Origin: Mortierella sp. BCC40632
Taxonomy: Eukaryota; Mortierellomycota; Mortierellomycetes; Mortierellales; Mortierellaceae
Assembly: GCA_011634665.1 (NCBI GenBank)
Contig: WAEK01000008.1
Coordinates: 2,101,501 to 2,165,500, forward strand
Length of the DNA stretch: 64,000 nucleotides
Direction of reading: 5' to 3'
The translations under genes and the position numbers were made by a program. Position 1 is the stretch's first letter, and each line of letters begins with the position of its first letter. This document shows, in pieces, positions 1 through 10,695 of the stretch. The notes under the pieces are model-generated. The model saw nothing but the letters and a program-made list of their open reading frames with translations, searched no databases and was not told where the DNA came from.

Positions 1-243
1 GGAAATGTCCTGATGCTATTAACTACCTTCATATTTTTTCAAACACCATGTCTACATTTGTCGGACATCTTTTAGCAGGCCCGAATCGAGACCTGTCAAT
101 ACCACCGAACTTGTCATCGCTACCTAGCCATCCAGTAAGCCATTGATCTCTTCGATATCTCACCACTTCCGTATTCAACTTGCTCAATGTGGTCATACAC
201 TACTTCTGCTCTGCACCAATACGTATTCGTTCATTTTCAAGCA

Positions 244-1206
244 ATGACTGATACTAGCGGATTTGGACCAACCCAGCGTTCCAAGAGCAATGCTGACGGA
301 AGCATCACTGTCAAGGACAAGGTCGATGGCTCCATGCATACTTTTAATGCAGTGGCAGATGGAGCAGGACATGTGCAATGCAAGGAATGTAGTGTTAAGA
401 TTGGAAAGAAGCAAGCAACACGTCATTACGATTCACACCAGGGCCGCAGGAGCCACACCCAGCATCTTGCACGGGCAAGCGTCTTTATTCCGCAAAATCG
501 CGATGGTGATAATAACCCAAAGTCCCTTTCAGGATACTTGGATCACGCGAATGAGAGAGACATCTCAACCAAATATTCTAATGCAACTCCTCCAATGAAC
601 ATCTTTGCCGAAGTCAGCGTTACTACCGCATCGTCAGCTGATGCCAACTATACCAGCTACGGAGAGGGCTCAGGATTGGCCACACACTTACCCGACCAAG
701 AAGTCGAAGGGCAGCAACATCTGAAAGACCCGCTGGCTCAGCTCAATTCTAGTGTGAATGTTCAAAAGGAGACAATGGAGGAAAACAATAAGCGGAAACG
801 TCGACTACTACAAGCCTTTTGTGGCGATTTGACAGTTGAAGTAATGCTTCCTATAGCAAAATGTGCCAGACAGAAACCCTACCTACTTTGTGGATCTGGT
901 GTCAAGACCGGGTGGTTTATGTCGGAAGAGGCTGCTGAACAACTCCGAAATATTATCCCTCAAGCTCACTCTCTCAGCCTTTATCCGCTGTGCAACTCTA
1001 ATGACATTTCAAACCATCCAACAGTGCCAGATGGATATGAGGATGCACTCAACCAGGATCATATTGAGGTGATGACGCATGGTGGAACATCTGGGATGGA
1101 GCGTCTTATTGGTGCCATTATCGCCACAGGAGACAAGCAAACAAAAATCATCTGTACTGAGCACTATTTGAGGGACAGGACTAGTGTTTCTCATGAGTCG
1201 AGTTGA
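244..1206 (+). CDS. Unrecognised protein with a C2H2-like N-terminal motif
   Basis: I do not recognise this 320-residue reading frame. Its frame is open from 187, but ATG at 244 (MTDTSGFG) is the more natural start. Residues about 45-65 hold a C-x2-C ... H-x3-H arrangement (CKEC, then HYDSH) that resembles a single zinc finger. The rest is hydrophilic with no membrane segment. It stops inside a block of GAGTT repeats at about 1197-1325, so the C-terminus may be artificially truncated. The frame at 1366-1956 on the same strand could be the rest of one gene, with 1207-1365 as an intron or insertion. The neighbourhood (Helitron remnant, minisatellite) suggests a transposon-associated or decaying gene. 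Confidence 0.35.
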   Translation: MTDTSGFGPTQRSKSNADGSITVKDKVDGSMHTFNAVADGAGHVQCKECSVKIGKKQATRHYDSHQGRRSHTQHLARASVFIPQNRDGDNNPKSLSGYLDHANERDISTKYSNATPPMNIFAEVSVTTASSADANYTSYGEGSGLATHLPDQEVEGQQHLKDPLAQLNSSVNVQKETMEENNKRKRRLLQAFCGDLTVEVMLPIAKCARQKPYLLCGSGVKTGWFMSEEAAEQLRNIIPQAHSLSLYPLCNSNDISNHPTVPDGYEDALNQDHIEVMTHGGTSGMERLIGAIIATGDKQTKIICTEHYLRDRTSVSHESS

Positions 1207-1325
1207 GTTGAAAAAGGCTTCGACTCAACTCAACTCATGTTACACGAGTTGGGAGAAAGTTCGAACTCAACTCAACTCATGAGTTGAGTTGAGTTGAGTC
1301 GGTGAGTTGGTGAGTTGAGTTGAAG
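1197..1325. repeat. GAGTT/AACTC pentamer repeat with perfect palindrome
   Basis: The pentamer GAGTT and its complement AACTC recur through this block in both orientations. At 1264-1295 they form a perfect 32-bp palindrome centred between 1279 and 1280, with no spacer. It separates two plus-strand reading frames that may once have been one gene. Confidence 0.8.
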
Positions 1326-1365
1326 AATACTAGACAGGACACAGGACCCACATGCAGAATCTGTT

Positions 1366-1956
1366 ATGACACACCACACTAGCGTCCCAGATGACCAATC
1401 AACTTCACAGTATCCAAACAAGCTCAAGATTGCCACTATCCCAGACAAATTCAACAACCCACATTTGGTCATCGGAACAAGCGCTGGAAACTTTCTGGTC
1501 ACGTCATCTGAAGGAGACAGTCAGATCAATGTTGGTCCCGGGCGATGTGGAGCATTTAAGGTATCGGAACACACTCGTCTGCTGATTTCACAGGAGAGAC
1601 AAAACCAGTCTTCGCTCGATGGTACGGTCTTTGGTTTGGCACAAGTCCGAACAGGCTTTGGACATTCCACCACCTACACGACCCGACGGGCCATTGCAGA
1701 AGGACAGAACGACTTGGAGATGATGCCGGTGACAGTATTCACTCTGTATAAGTGGAAAGTGCAAGGAGCCAAAGTCTTCCATCAGCTGTATGTTCAGTCC
1801 CTCGAAAAATGCCCATCTGGAATCATCTTGAAAAGGTCAGATGTTGATGATTCCCCACCCAAAGGAAAAATTGCCGAACGTCTTACGGAGCTATTGGAAC
1901 TCTTTGTGGACTCATCGAGCTCAACGAAAGTCCGACTTAGTAACGTCGAGGCATAG
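1366..1956 (+). CDS. Unrecognised protein, possibly the 3' part of the preceding gene
   Basis: This is a 196-residue frame of unknown function. The composition looks like a real globular protein, with mixed hydrophobic and charged residues and a segment such as LKIATIPDKFNNPHLVIG. There is no family motif I can name. The frame is open upstream to an AG at about 1346 (GACACAG then GAC), so it could be an exon spliced to the reading frame ending at 1206. Its last 163 bases overlap the 3' end of the minus-strand zinc-finger frame (stop at 1794), so at most one of the two may be expressed in full. Confidence 0.35.
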   Translation: MTHHTSVPDDQSTSQYPNKLKIATIPDKFNNPHLVIGTSAGNFLVTSSEGDSQINVGPGRCGAFKVSEHTRLLISQERQNQSSLDGTVFGLAQVRTGFGHSTTYTTRRAIAEGQNDLEMMPVTVFTLYKWKVQGAKVFHQLYVQSLEKCPSGIILKRSDVDDSPPKGKIAERLTELLELFVDSSSSTKVRLSNVEA

Positions 1957-2621
1957 GGAGTGACATTGAGAAGATTATTAAGACCAGGAGTAGAAATCGG
2001 CGCGTCCTCCACTAGTCTCCTTTTCCGTGGAATATCAGTTGCGGAAACAGTGACTTGTCCAAGGGCAAGCTTGTTGATCATTGCCTTGTGTGTTAAAGCG
2101 TAACGCTCTAGACCACACTCATCTTGAAGAGTAAAAGGTCTCAGCCCTAAAGCATTAACAATAAACAAAGTCTTGCACCTCTCATCGTCAGAGTCGCTCG
2201 CTTTGTTACAAGCCGAAAGTACAGCCAAATCGTGATCTCGAATTGGTGGATCAGTTTCGTCGATCGGCGACAATGAAGTGGAAATGGTTGGAATACCAGG
2301 GATTATGACTGGTGGAAGAACCTCCTCTGGATCATAGTTGGCGCTACACGTACCCAGCAAGTGTCTACGACAGGAAGTTTTTGTTGGGAATGATTCTGAA
2401 CAGAGTGGGCAGCGGTAGGCTCCGTCGTCAGCCTGGTGCACTGTGATCTCACAATCGGTGCCTTTCCTGTTTTTGATGCAAACTGTGAACGAGACAGAGT
2501 GATACTCCAAGTGATGTCTCCGTGCCTGCTCTTGCGAAACGAAAACAACCTCTGTTGTGCAAATGGTACACCTTTGAGCCGTTGTATCCACTCTTGCTAC
2601 TTGGTCTCTTTTGGGAGACAT
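1794..2621 (-). CDS. C2H2 zinc-finger protein, accessory
   Basis: This is a predicted 275-residue protein starting at ATG 2619-2621 (MSPKRDQVARVD). The frame runs open further upstream, but only through the 31-bp minisatellite and a T-run, so I reject the longer N-terminus. Two finger-like motifs are visible. One has CTIC followed by HHLEYH, and the other has CPLC followed by H and a terminal C (RRHLLGTC, a C2HC type). The C-terminal half is acidic and then Ser-rich, with a basic PRKRRL stretch. It may bind nucleic acid. The setting beside a Helitron remnant suggests a transposon-borne or lineage-specific gene. It overlaps the plus-strand frame 1366-1956 tail to tail. Confidence 0.5.
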   Translation of the reverse strand: MSPKRDQVARVDTTAQRCTICTTEVVFVSQEQARRHHLEYHSVSFTVCIKNRKGTDCEITVHQADDGAYRCPLCSESFPTKTSCRRHLLGTCSANYDPEEVLPPVIIPGIPTISTSLSPIDETDPPIRDHDLAVLSACNKASDSDDERCKTLFIVNALGLRPFTLQDECGLERYALTHKAMINKLALGQVTVSATDIPRKRRLVEDAPISTPGLNNLLNVTPYASTLLSRTFVELDESTKSSNSSVRRSAIFPLGGESSTSDLFKMIPDGHFSRD

Positions 2622-2640
2622 TGTGGGTGAAGAGATTGCG

Positions 2641-2835
2641 GGAGGGCGATTGCAGGCGATGGCAAGGTGATTGCAGGTGATTGCAGGCGACGGCAAGGTG
2701 ATTGCAGGCGATTGCAGGCGATGGCAAGGTGATTGCAGGTGATTGCAGGCGATGGCAAGGTGATTGCAGGTGATTGCAGGCGACGGCAAGGTGATTGCAG
2801 GTGATTGCAGGCGACGGCAAGGTGATTGCAGGTGA
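2641..2835. repeat. 31-bp minisatellite (GATTGCAGGY / GATGGCAAGGT units)
   Basis: Tandem copies are built from a 10-base submotif GATTGCAGGT and a 21-base submotif GATTGCAGGCGATGGCAAGGT, giving a period near 31 bases with C/T variants. The array sits immediately 5' of the minus-strand zinc-finger start codon and ends at a run of about 18 T. It has no stop in one minus frame, so it extends that reading frame artificially. Confidence 0.85.
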
Positions 2836-3421
2836 TTTTTTTTTTTTTTTTTTCGGGTACTTTCAGCCTTGACCATGCTTTCTGGATGAGCCACTCGAAA
2901 TACTTTGCATTAACTGAGGGTACTACCTCTTTTTGGAAGGTCGTATTTTTTGCTCAAGCTTTTTTGCTATTCCGTGCATCAGACTTGCACCTTTTGTCGC
3001 CGGAACACTGACCTCATCCATCACAGATGCATAGTGCATCCTCCAGATGCCCAGTAGCCCGCAAGCTGTCACTTGTTGAAGTGAGAGCTGGCACCCTTGA
3101 CTAACTCTGATTTTTGAGGGGTTCAGATCTGTCAGGGAGCACAGGTCTTCATCAGTCCAGTGCAGCACAAGAAATGTTTCGACAGTTTGGGACCCCCAGC
3201 TTTTTGGAACCTGGACTGTGAAAGACAGGACCAGCATTTGCGAGTGTTTTCCCAGTGCAGGGTGAAGCGATCCAGGATGTACCCCTCTTTTGTATTACGT
3301 ATCAGAGAGTGGCATCGAATATGGAATTATATTCATGGGAAATGGGCCCAAAAGGTCGTAAGCGGCATCCTACACTGCATCTGGGTAACAGTTCCAGGAG
3401 CGTGGTGCACCCCATGTTCAT

Positions 3422-3898
3422 TTGGTTCTGTGGACGGAAAAGTCGGTACAGCAGCTTGTTGACCAAAACAACAGTGGAGAACCAACAAAGATTGTCATCT
3501 CTTGCTCGTCCCGATCTCTGAATAATGATCTATTACTTGATGATCTAATCCAACAGCACCAAATCCACCGTCATGTACCATCCTACTGTTCACGCACATA
3601 TCCTGACGGGACGACTCGTTGTAGATTCCCTTTCCCAAAACCATTATCTGAAAATACAACAATTCATCCAGATCGGGAAGAAATTCTCTACAGGCGGTTC
3701 CCTGGTGATGAACATGTCAACAGTTACAACCCAGACATTCTCCGGTATGCCCAGGCCAACATTGATTTGCAGCTGAATATTGGATCGCGAGCCTTGAATT
3801 ATATTTGCAAGTACATTGCCAAGCCTTCAACCATTCACTCTGGGGCTGTATTCCTCAAATGTCAGGTACCCTATGTTTGAGACTGAGGGTGATTTCTC

Positions 3899-3929
<31 letters not shown>

Positions 3930-4532
3930 TAGGATACACTATTTATATTTGCAGTATTCCTTTTTCTTTTTTCTTTCTTTCTTTCTTTCTCTATAGTATT
4001 TCATTACCACCAGCTCTCGTTCCCGGAGTTGGTCATGGATTTGGTCAGCATGAACCTTTCCAGGAAGAGTACAGAAGTAAAGTTCTTACCCACGCATCTT
4101 CCCAAAGACAGAAAGCTGGTGCTCCGACCAGCTAGAAGCCTGGCTAGACTCGACGCAGATTCCACAGACATTTTCATGTATTGTCTTTGGAAGCGGTATT
4201 TGTGTAGACCCCAAGGCAGTTTGTTCCAAGCTTTGACATATGTCGAATTTTACAGTCAATATCGCCGTGTGTTTTCTTGTTCACCCGATGATATCACAGA
4301 ACCACCCTACGATGAGGTGGAGGCTGATCCCAACAAGGTCTATGTGGATTGTAGTGACCCACCAGCAACCTACAAACAATATCAATCAGGAAAAAGAGCT
4401 CTCTACCGTGCTCGGGCAACACCAATGGATAATGTGGAAGAGACTTGCGCTCATTTGATGATGCTTCAGGTTCCGATGCGAGTCGACTCAAAGCGATTGG
4501 CTGACCGTCTCAGGCTGTCAAAGTTTTTTTGA
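3422..4532 (+). mobile_element. Decayed Helitron Rep/helicase-like transposase remnant
   Basis: Two plus-strand pieces follow the order of a fungal Helitron replicase. The first (3422-3880) has a Cys/His stretch HRHVPSYC, then RCRFPFPKP, then VNSYNPDILRYAQANIDLQL, then NYICKYIAK. The last carries the paired tyrosines expected of the Y2 HUH-endonuclease motif. The second (4029-4532) has VKFLPTHLPKDR, LDADSTDIF and a YVEFYSQYRRV segment, typical of the region between Rep and helicase. The pieces are separated by poly-A and TTTC repeats (about 3881-4028), possibly a former intron. No helicase domain follows, and NAT3 begins only about 100 bases downstream. I read this as a truncated, non-autonomous remnant. 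Confidence 0.75.
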
Positions 4533-4639
4533 AATTGCTCACCAGCTGGCCTGTTTGTATTTTGAAGGGAAAGCGAGGGAAAGCGAGGGAAAGCGAGGCG
4601 AGAGAGATGAACGAGGGAGATAGAGGGAGATAATCCTGC

Positions 4640-5727
4640 CTAAAAAACGGTTTCGTGTGGTTCGACTATAAAAGACTCGCCATTTTCTCGTATACTTTGT
4701 CGGTCCACATCTCTCTTGAGCGGTTTCCGCATATCTAGAAAATAACAATAATTATTACAAGGGTCAAAAGAATCCAGATTAAAAACGGTTGATTTTCAAT
4801 TGACCATCTAGAAAGAAAAAAGAAGAAAAGAAAAGAAGAAGAAGAAGAAAAAAAAAGAAAGAGCCACCTACCATAGGCATCCTCGCCATTATCTCCTCCA
4901 TCATAATATCCTCTCACGGTTCGATAGATCGAATAACCAAACTGTTTATACATATTGATCGCCACCTTGTTGGAACAACGAACAAACAAATCCACAAAGT
5001 ATCCATCATAAGGATGCTCCGAAACATGTTCCAACAAGGTCATCATTCCTTCTGCAAGTCCTAGTCGTCGATATTCCGGAGCGACCGTGATCGCGGTGAC
5101 GTGACCATGCCAATCCAGACCCTTGCCCTCGGCTTTGCCCATCACATAGGCCATCAGTTTGGACGAAGGAGTGCATTGAACCGAGAATAGATCGGGCCAT
5201 CGAGCAAGATAGGACAGGTAGAACGAGATGTTGTACTATTGGAGAAGAAGAGAGACAGAGAGACAGAGAGAGAGAGAGAGAGAAGAGGATGTAGTGTTCA
5301 TTGTTGATATGAAGAGAGGTGGTGATTGAAATTGAGTGAGTGACAAGAGACTGGATCGGGGAACCATAGTAAACCATAGAAAAGAAGAAAAAGGGAAATC
5401 TGGACTTACAGTCTCTGTCAACGAGTCCAAGTTACTGGTGATTAGGAGAGGGAAGGGGAAGGAGGGAAGGGCAAAAGGGGAGGAAAGACAGATATTGTCG
5501 GTTGAAAAGAAAAGAAGGTCGGAACGCGTTAATCAGGCGGAAAAAAAAAATCAAAAAAATCTTTTTTTTTTTTTCTTCCTTTTTCCACCTCTCTCTCTCG
5601 CTCTTGCTCGCTCTCTCCTCCCCGCATTCGACCCTTTCTTTCTTTTTTCCTTCTGTTCTTTTTTTTTTTTTTTGAAGGTGTTGAAGGTGAACAGATCTGT
5701 TGCCTTGAATTGTCTCAAGCTGCTCAT
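4640..5727 (-). CDS. NAT3: NatB N-terminal acetyltransferase catalytic subunit (Naa20/Nat3)
   Basis: This is the GNAT catalytic subunit of NatB, which acetylates N-termini starting Met-Asp/Glu/Asn/Gln together with an Mdm20/Naa25 partner. Exons read on the minus strand are about 5678-5727 (MSSLRQFKATDLFTFN), 5410-5434 (NLDSLTET), 4872-5235 and 4640-4734 (DMRKPLKRDVDRQSI to a TAG stop). The joined product is about 177 residues, the normal family length. The acetyl-CoA loop is visible as YRRLGLAEG, followed by FVDLFVRCSN and MYKQFGYSIYRTV. Splice sites for exons 2-4 are clean GT-AG. The exon 1 donor is odd, because no GT follows the expected end (FTFNT). The only nearby GT would delete about five conserved residues. 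Confidence 0.93.
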
Positions 5728-5777
5728 AATGTCGAACTGTTTCCTGTGAAAAAGAGATCTTATTTTCCTGTGACCAC

Positions 5778-5810
<33 letters not shown>

Positions 5811-6022
5811 AAAAGAAAAAGAATGGAGAGAAGGAATGGACTGAAAGAAAACGACTACTCAGGAGAGATGCTTCAAAGGAGAAGCAAAGTGAACAGAGAT
5901 CAGTTCGCTTTGCAAGCCACTCTCCGGACCAAAAGACTCCCAAGACAAGACTTGGCTGCGAGACAGGGAAAGAGAGAAAGAGAGCGCTCTGCCCTATCTG
6001 CACCACACAACAAGAATACACC

Positions 6023-6061
<39 letters not shown>

Positions 6062-6191
6062 TAACTGAATGCAACGATACAAAAGAAAGGGGTGGGGGAT
6101 GTGAAGAGAGAGAGAAAAAAAAAAAGAGGATGGTCTAAATACTGAGAGTGAAGAGGAGAGGGAAGAATACGTGCGCACGCAGAACACACAT
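5728..6191. other. Intergenic, homopolymer-rich
   Basis: This lies between the NAT3 start and the citrate synthase stop. It contains a run of about 29 A (near 5780) and a run of about 35 T (near 6024). I see no gene. The minus-strand leader of NAT3 and the 3' UTR of citrate synthase must share it. Confidence 0.7.
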
Positions 6192-8638
6192 TTACTTCTC
6201 GGCGAACATGGCCTTGATGGCGGCAGTCGAGTAACTCTTGGGGCGCTCCAGGGGCATGCCAAGGGCACGGTCCCAGATCAACTGGGACAAGACTCCGAGA
6301 CCACGGGAAACACCAAAGAGAACGGTGTAGTAGTTCTGCTGGTCAAGACCGTAGGCAGTCAAGAGAACTCCAGAGTGAGCATCAACGTTGGGCCAGGGGT
6401 TCTTGGTCTTGCCGTGCTCGAGCAAGATGCCGGGGGCAATGGTGTAGACCTGGGAAACGAGCTGGAAGAGACGGTCGTTGGGGATGTGCTTCAAGGCGAA
6501 CTCACGCTGGCAAGTGTAACGGGGGTCAGTCTTGCGGAGAACAGCGTGACCGTAACCAGGAACGACCTGGCCAGCCTTGAGGGTAGCCCAGATGTAGTCC
6601 TTGATGGCCTTGTCCGAGAAATCACCCTCGAGCTCCTTGTCCATCTTGTTGAGCCAGCGGAGAACCTCCTGGTTAGCAAGACCGTGCAAGGGACCAGCCA
6701 AGCCGTTCAATCCTGCAGCAAGGGAGAGATAGGGGTCCGAGAGAGCCGAACCGACCAAGTGGGTGGTGTGGGCAGAGACGTTGCCACCCTCGTGGTCAGA
6801 GTGGATGGTGAGGTAGAGACGCATGAGCTCAACAAAGTCCTTGTTGTCGCCATATCCGAGCAAGTTAGCCAAGTTGGCAGAGTAGTCGAGGTTGGGGTTG
6901 ATGGCGGGGACCTTGCCGTTGCCAAAGACGTTCTGGAAGATACGACCGGCAATGTTGGGAAGCTTGGCAATGAGGTCCATCGAGTCCTCGAAGGTGGTGT
7001 CCCAGTACTCGTTCTTGTGGACGCCCTGCTGGTAAGCCTTGGCGAACTTGGAGTCGTGCTGGAGAGCGGTGATGGCAAGAGAGAGCTGCGACATGGGGTG
7101 AAGAGTCTTGGGGCACTGGTCAAGGAGGTTCTCGACGAACTTGGGGAGCTCAGCGCGAGCGGCCCAGTCGGCAGAGAGACCACGGACCTGCTCGGTGGTG
7201 GGGACCTCACCAGTGACCAAGAGCCAGAAGAGACCCTCAGGAAGGGGCTCCTCACCACCCTCAGCCTTGGGAAGGGCAGCCTGGCACTCGGGGATGGTCT
7301 TGCCACGGAAGCGGATACCCTCCTCAGAGTCCAAGACGGAACCCTCCCAGATGAGACCCTTGATGCCACGCATGCCTCCGTAGGCCATGTCGACGGTGGT
7401 CTGGCCGAGGACCTTGCTACCGAGCTCAGCCTTGACCTGCTTGATCTCCTCACGCTTCTCGGGGATCAACTCACGAAGGCGGTCCTTCAAGCCCTGAGAG
7501 ATGTGACCGATGCCAGATTAAGGGGTACATATGGGTTGTGGGAAAGTAAGTGTGTGTGTGAGAGGAGAGAGAGAGAAAGAGAGAGAGCGGCAGTTCAAGT
7601 TAGTTTGGATTTGATATGATAAATATACAAAAGGTTCCCTCCCCCCCTGGTTTGGGGCTGTCTCCGCTCTCTCTCTCTCTCTCTTTCTTTTCCTTTCTCT
7701 GCAGGTTCCTTGCGGTGGGGTTTCCATTGATCCCGCGCTCCCGCCAGCACTGCGTGGTTTTCTTTTTCTTTTTCCTTTTCTTTTCTTTTTTTTTCTTTCT
7801 GTCGGCAAAATCCATTCTCCCTGTTATGACGAATACTACTCGTGCTCCTTTCTTCCATGGGACCGCTTTTGATTGCCTCCGATGCTCAACAAGAGAAACG
7901 CAAGTATGTTGAAGTGGCCGAACTCGAAATATCTTGCCAGTCATAAAAAAAGTCAATTGAGGCGATGATGACCGTGACCGTGATGATGATAATAGCGATG
8001 AAGGCGATAAGAGTGAACCGACGACAAGGCTCAACTCCCACGAGGCAAAAAGGGAAAGAAGTAAAGGTCTCTTTCTCTCTCTCTCTCTCTTTCTTAGTCC
8101 CTTTCTCTTGGCCCCAGCAAATCTGTCGTAATTGATCCAAAGTCCGTCGGTCGCCCTTTGTATTCTTTTTTTTTTTTTTACGTATATCGGAATGACTTCC
8201 CAACACACGTCCTCTTCTTCCCCCTCTCTTCTCTCCTCTTATTCAATCCCTCTTTTTGATCCGGCTGAGTTCCAACAGTTATCTCCTTTGAAAAAAAAAA
8301 ATAAATAAAAGAAACAAAAACAGTGGCAAAATAACGCACCTGGGGCTTGGTGGAGTAGGCGCGGATGGCGGTGGCGGCAAAGCTGTTGTGGCGGGAAGCG
8401 ACCTGGAACAACAAGGGTAAGAATAAGAATAATAATAAAATAAAAAGGTCAGTCGCTGTCAAACAAAGGCAAAAGGAAGGAAAGAAGTTCGTGGCAAAGG
8501 ATACGCGAAGTCGTAAAGTGAAGCTTTTTTTTTTTTTTTTTTTGGGTGATAGGAAAGGGAAAAGGTGGGGCAAAGGATGTCGGTTGAGCATACCTGAGCA
8601 AGGCCGGGAAGGCGGAACGCGGCACGAAGAGAGGCCAT
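6192..8638 (-). CDS. CIT1: Mitochondrial citrate synthase
   Basis: Condenses acetyl-CoA and oxaloacetate to citrate in the mitochondrial matrix, the entry step of the TCA cycle. Exons are 8594-8638 ([15 protein letters not shown]), 8340-8402 ([21 protein letters not shown]) and 6192-7493, all phase 0 with GT-AG junctions, giving 469 residues. The first two exons form an Arg/Ser/Ala-rich presequence without acidic residues, typical for matrix import. Catalytic positions are all present: His in [11 protein letters not shown], His in [16 protein letters not shown] and Asp in NVDAHSGV. The substrate loop [11 protein letters not shown] is also intact. Codon use is strongly biased, which leaves a long antisense open frame. 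The coding-strand leader just upstream of the ATG is CT-rich. Confidence 0.97.
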
Positions 8639-10695
8639 GATGTAGGAATGTGTAGGGGCTATGTTACAGTGTGTGAGTGGGGAGAGGTGGGTATGGGCGG
8701 GAGGAAGGAGAGGTGGGGTTGGGGAAGAGAAGAAAAGAAAAAAAGAAAAAAAAAAGAGAAGAAAGGAAGGGAAAGAGAGCTGATAATAAATACACACACC
8801 GCAATGATGGAACAGCCGTCCACTCCGGCTGATGGCTGACGACAGACCAAAAAATAAAACGGACAGACGATAGACCCGAAAGAGCCGTCCACCAATCTGC
8901 GGGGCGGCCGTGGATTTGATGATCCGCGCGGATGGTGGGCCAAGGGGCACGCACACTCGTGCTCTCTCGATCTCTTCTCTCTTAGTCTACTCGCCCCGGT
9001 GTACCCACGCCGTCGCCACCTCGCTCCTGCTCACTCCTCCGCCTTCCCATTCTCGGTCGCATCGATCTCCTTCCCTTCTCTCACTCTTCCTCTCTCGCTT
9101 ACTCTCTCACTCTCACTCACTCTCACTCTTTTCTTCATAGTGGACTTCTTTTTCTCTATTGTCCGCTACAACTGACCTAACCTCGTCTCCACACGTTCAA
9201 GTCCTCTCGCGTCCTCGAGTCTGCACTTTTCACTCTTCTCCTCTTTTGGTTTCTAGTTACTCAACTCTCTTTTCATTTCTTTTTTTCTTCTTCCTCTTCT
9301 TTTTCTTTTTCTTTTTTCTTTTCTTTGTTGTCTATCTTTCTGCTCAAGCCAAGCATTCACTGTCACCATGTTGATCACTTGCCACTTTATCGTGTGTCGT
9401 CCCTCTTATTTAGACTCTCTCTCTCTTCTCGTTAAGCATCCCTCCATCCTTTCTTTTTCCCTCTCTCTTATTTATCTTGGCATGTTCACAGTCATAAGCA
9501 GAAAGAGTGCAGCACGTGCTATTCCATCTATTGCAGCTAACAAAAAGAATGGCCCTCCTAACCGATCATCTCATCGTGTCATCTGAAAAATGTCATGGCC
9601 ATGCTGATCTGATCTTCGATCCACGGGCTCAGGGCACGCTAGCCACTCAAGTTGTGATATTTTGCGGGGTCAATTGCCTTAAAAGGGATTGCCGACAATC
9701 TCATAAGGTTTGGACGATGATGCTGTTCTGCCTCTCTGTCCCCCTCACCATTTTCTTTGCTCTCTCTTGTCTCTTTTTTTTTTTTTTTTTTTCGCGCTGT
9801 TGGCATTCCTCAATACTGTCTCTTCTCTACCTCCCCCTGCCCTGTCCCTCCCATCTCCCCTGTGTTGCTGTTATCGAACTTACATTGACACGTGCGGATA
9901 AACGTTGTACTGTTGATCTTGCGCTTGATAACAACGTCCCTCCCCCTCCCTCCTTCATTGTTGCATCTCCCTCTCTTCGGCATCGCATGCCCTTGGCTAC
10001 ATTTTTGCCTGGGGCCTCTTCGCCCTTGTCACGTACACACATTCTATGCCGTACATACTCCATCTAAACGCTGTAAAAAGAAAGAGCCTTTCTGGCAATT
10101 CATAACCTGTCACTTCTCTGAGCTACCTGTTTACTTTGGTCGCGTTTGTGGCAGGTGTCATTGCTGCAGTCCTATCCATCCAAGAGTCGATCCACCGAGG
10201 CCTGGTTTCAGCCCTGTGATGACCTGCAGCGATTGTTGATACTATGTTTTGCTGCCGCTACTCTGCCCTGTGCAACATTAACATGCAACCCCTCGCAGAT
10301 AGAGTGCTACTGTCTGTCAATCCAAGTTTCCAGACTTTTTTTTTTTTTTGAGCCACAGAGCATATCGAGCTATTTCGAGGAACCTTAGTGCTCAAGAAGA
10401 AAGATAACAACCGATCCGTTATCCGAAGAGTGTGGGGTTAAAGTCCTGTTGGTCTTCTGAAACCACCACCATTGTTGATGTCGGGTACTTGCAAGTGGGG
10501 GCTAGAGCTTGAGCTTGAGCTTGAGCTACATCTAGAGCCTACACTCGGATTAGTCCGTGGCTCCTGGTTTTGCCTTGTCTTCTTTGGGGTCAGGCTTGAG
10601 ACTTTGGTTCAATCAGGAAAGAGAAAACATGTCTATCAGTCGACTCGGCGAGTTTTGATCCACAACCGTGGGGAAAAAAGAGGAAGAGTGGCCAT
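8639..10695. other. Intergenic, pyrimidine-rich on the plus strand
   Basis: About 2 kb lies between the citrate synthase start and the 3' end of the Chk2-type kinase. From about 8940 to 9500 the plus strand is very CT-rich, with T-runs near 9776 and 10337. The short reading frames are low-complexity and I cannot support a gene. The first few hundred bases should hold the citrate synthase promoter. Confidence 0.6.

Noticed and set aside
2622..2894. N-terminal extension of the zinc-finger gene
   Set aside because: It is minisatellite plus homopolymer translation.
3160..3521. Plus-strand frames just upstream of the Helitron segment
   Set aside because: They may be decayed Helitron N-terminus, but I could not align any part to the expected HUH region, so they are not included in the element.
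6171..7619. 482-residue plus-strand open frame antisense to citrate synthase
   Set aside because: It mirrors the conserved citrate synthase exon. The frame is open because of strong codon bias, and its Val/Leu/Gly/Asp-rich composition has no family features.
9507..10067. 186-residue plus-strand frame upstream of citrate synthase
   Set aside because: Pyrimidine-rich DNA gives Leu/Phe/Ser/Pro-rich peptides in every plus frame. No domain is visible.
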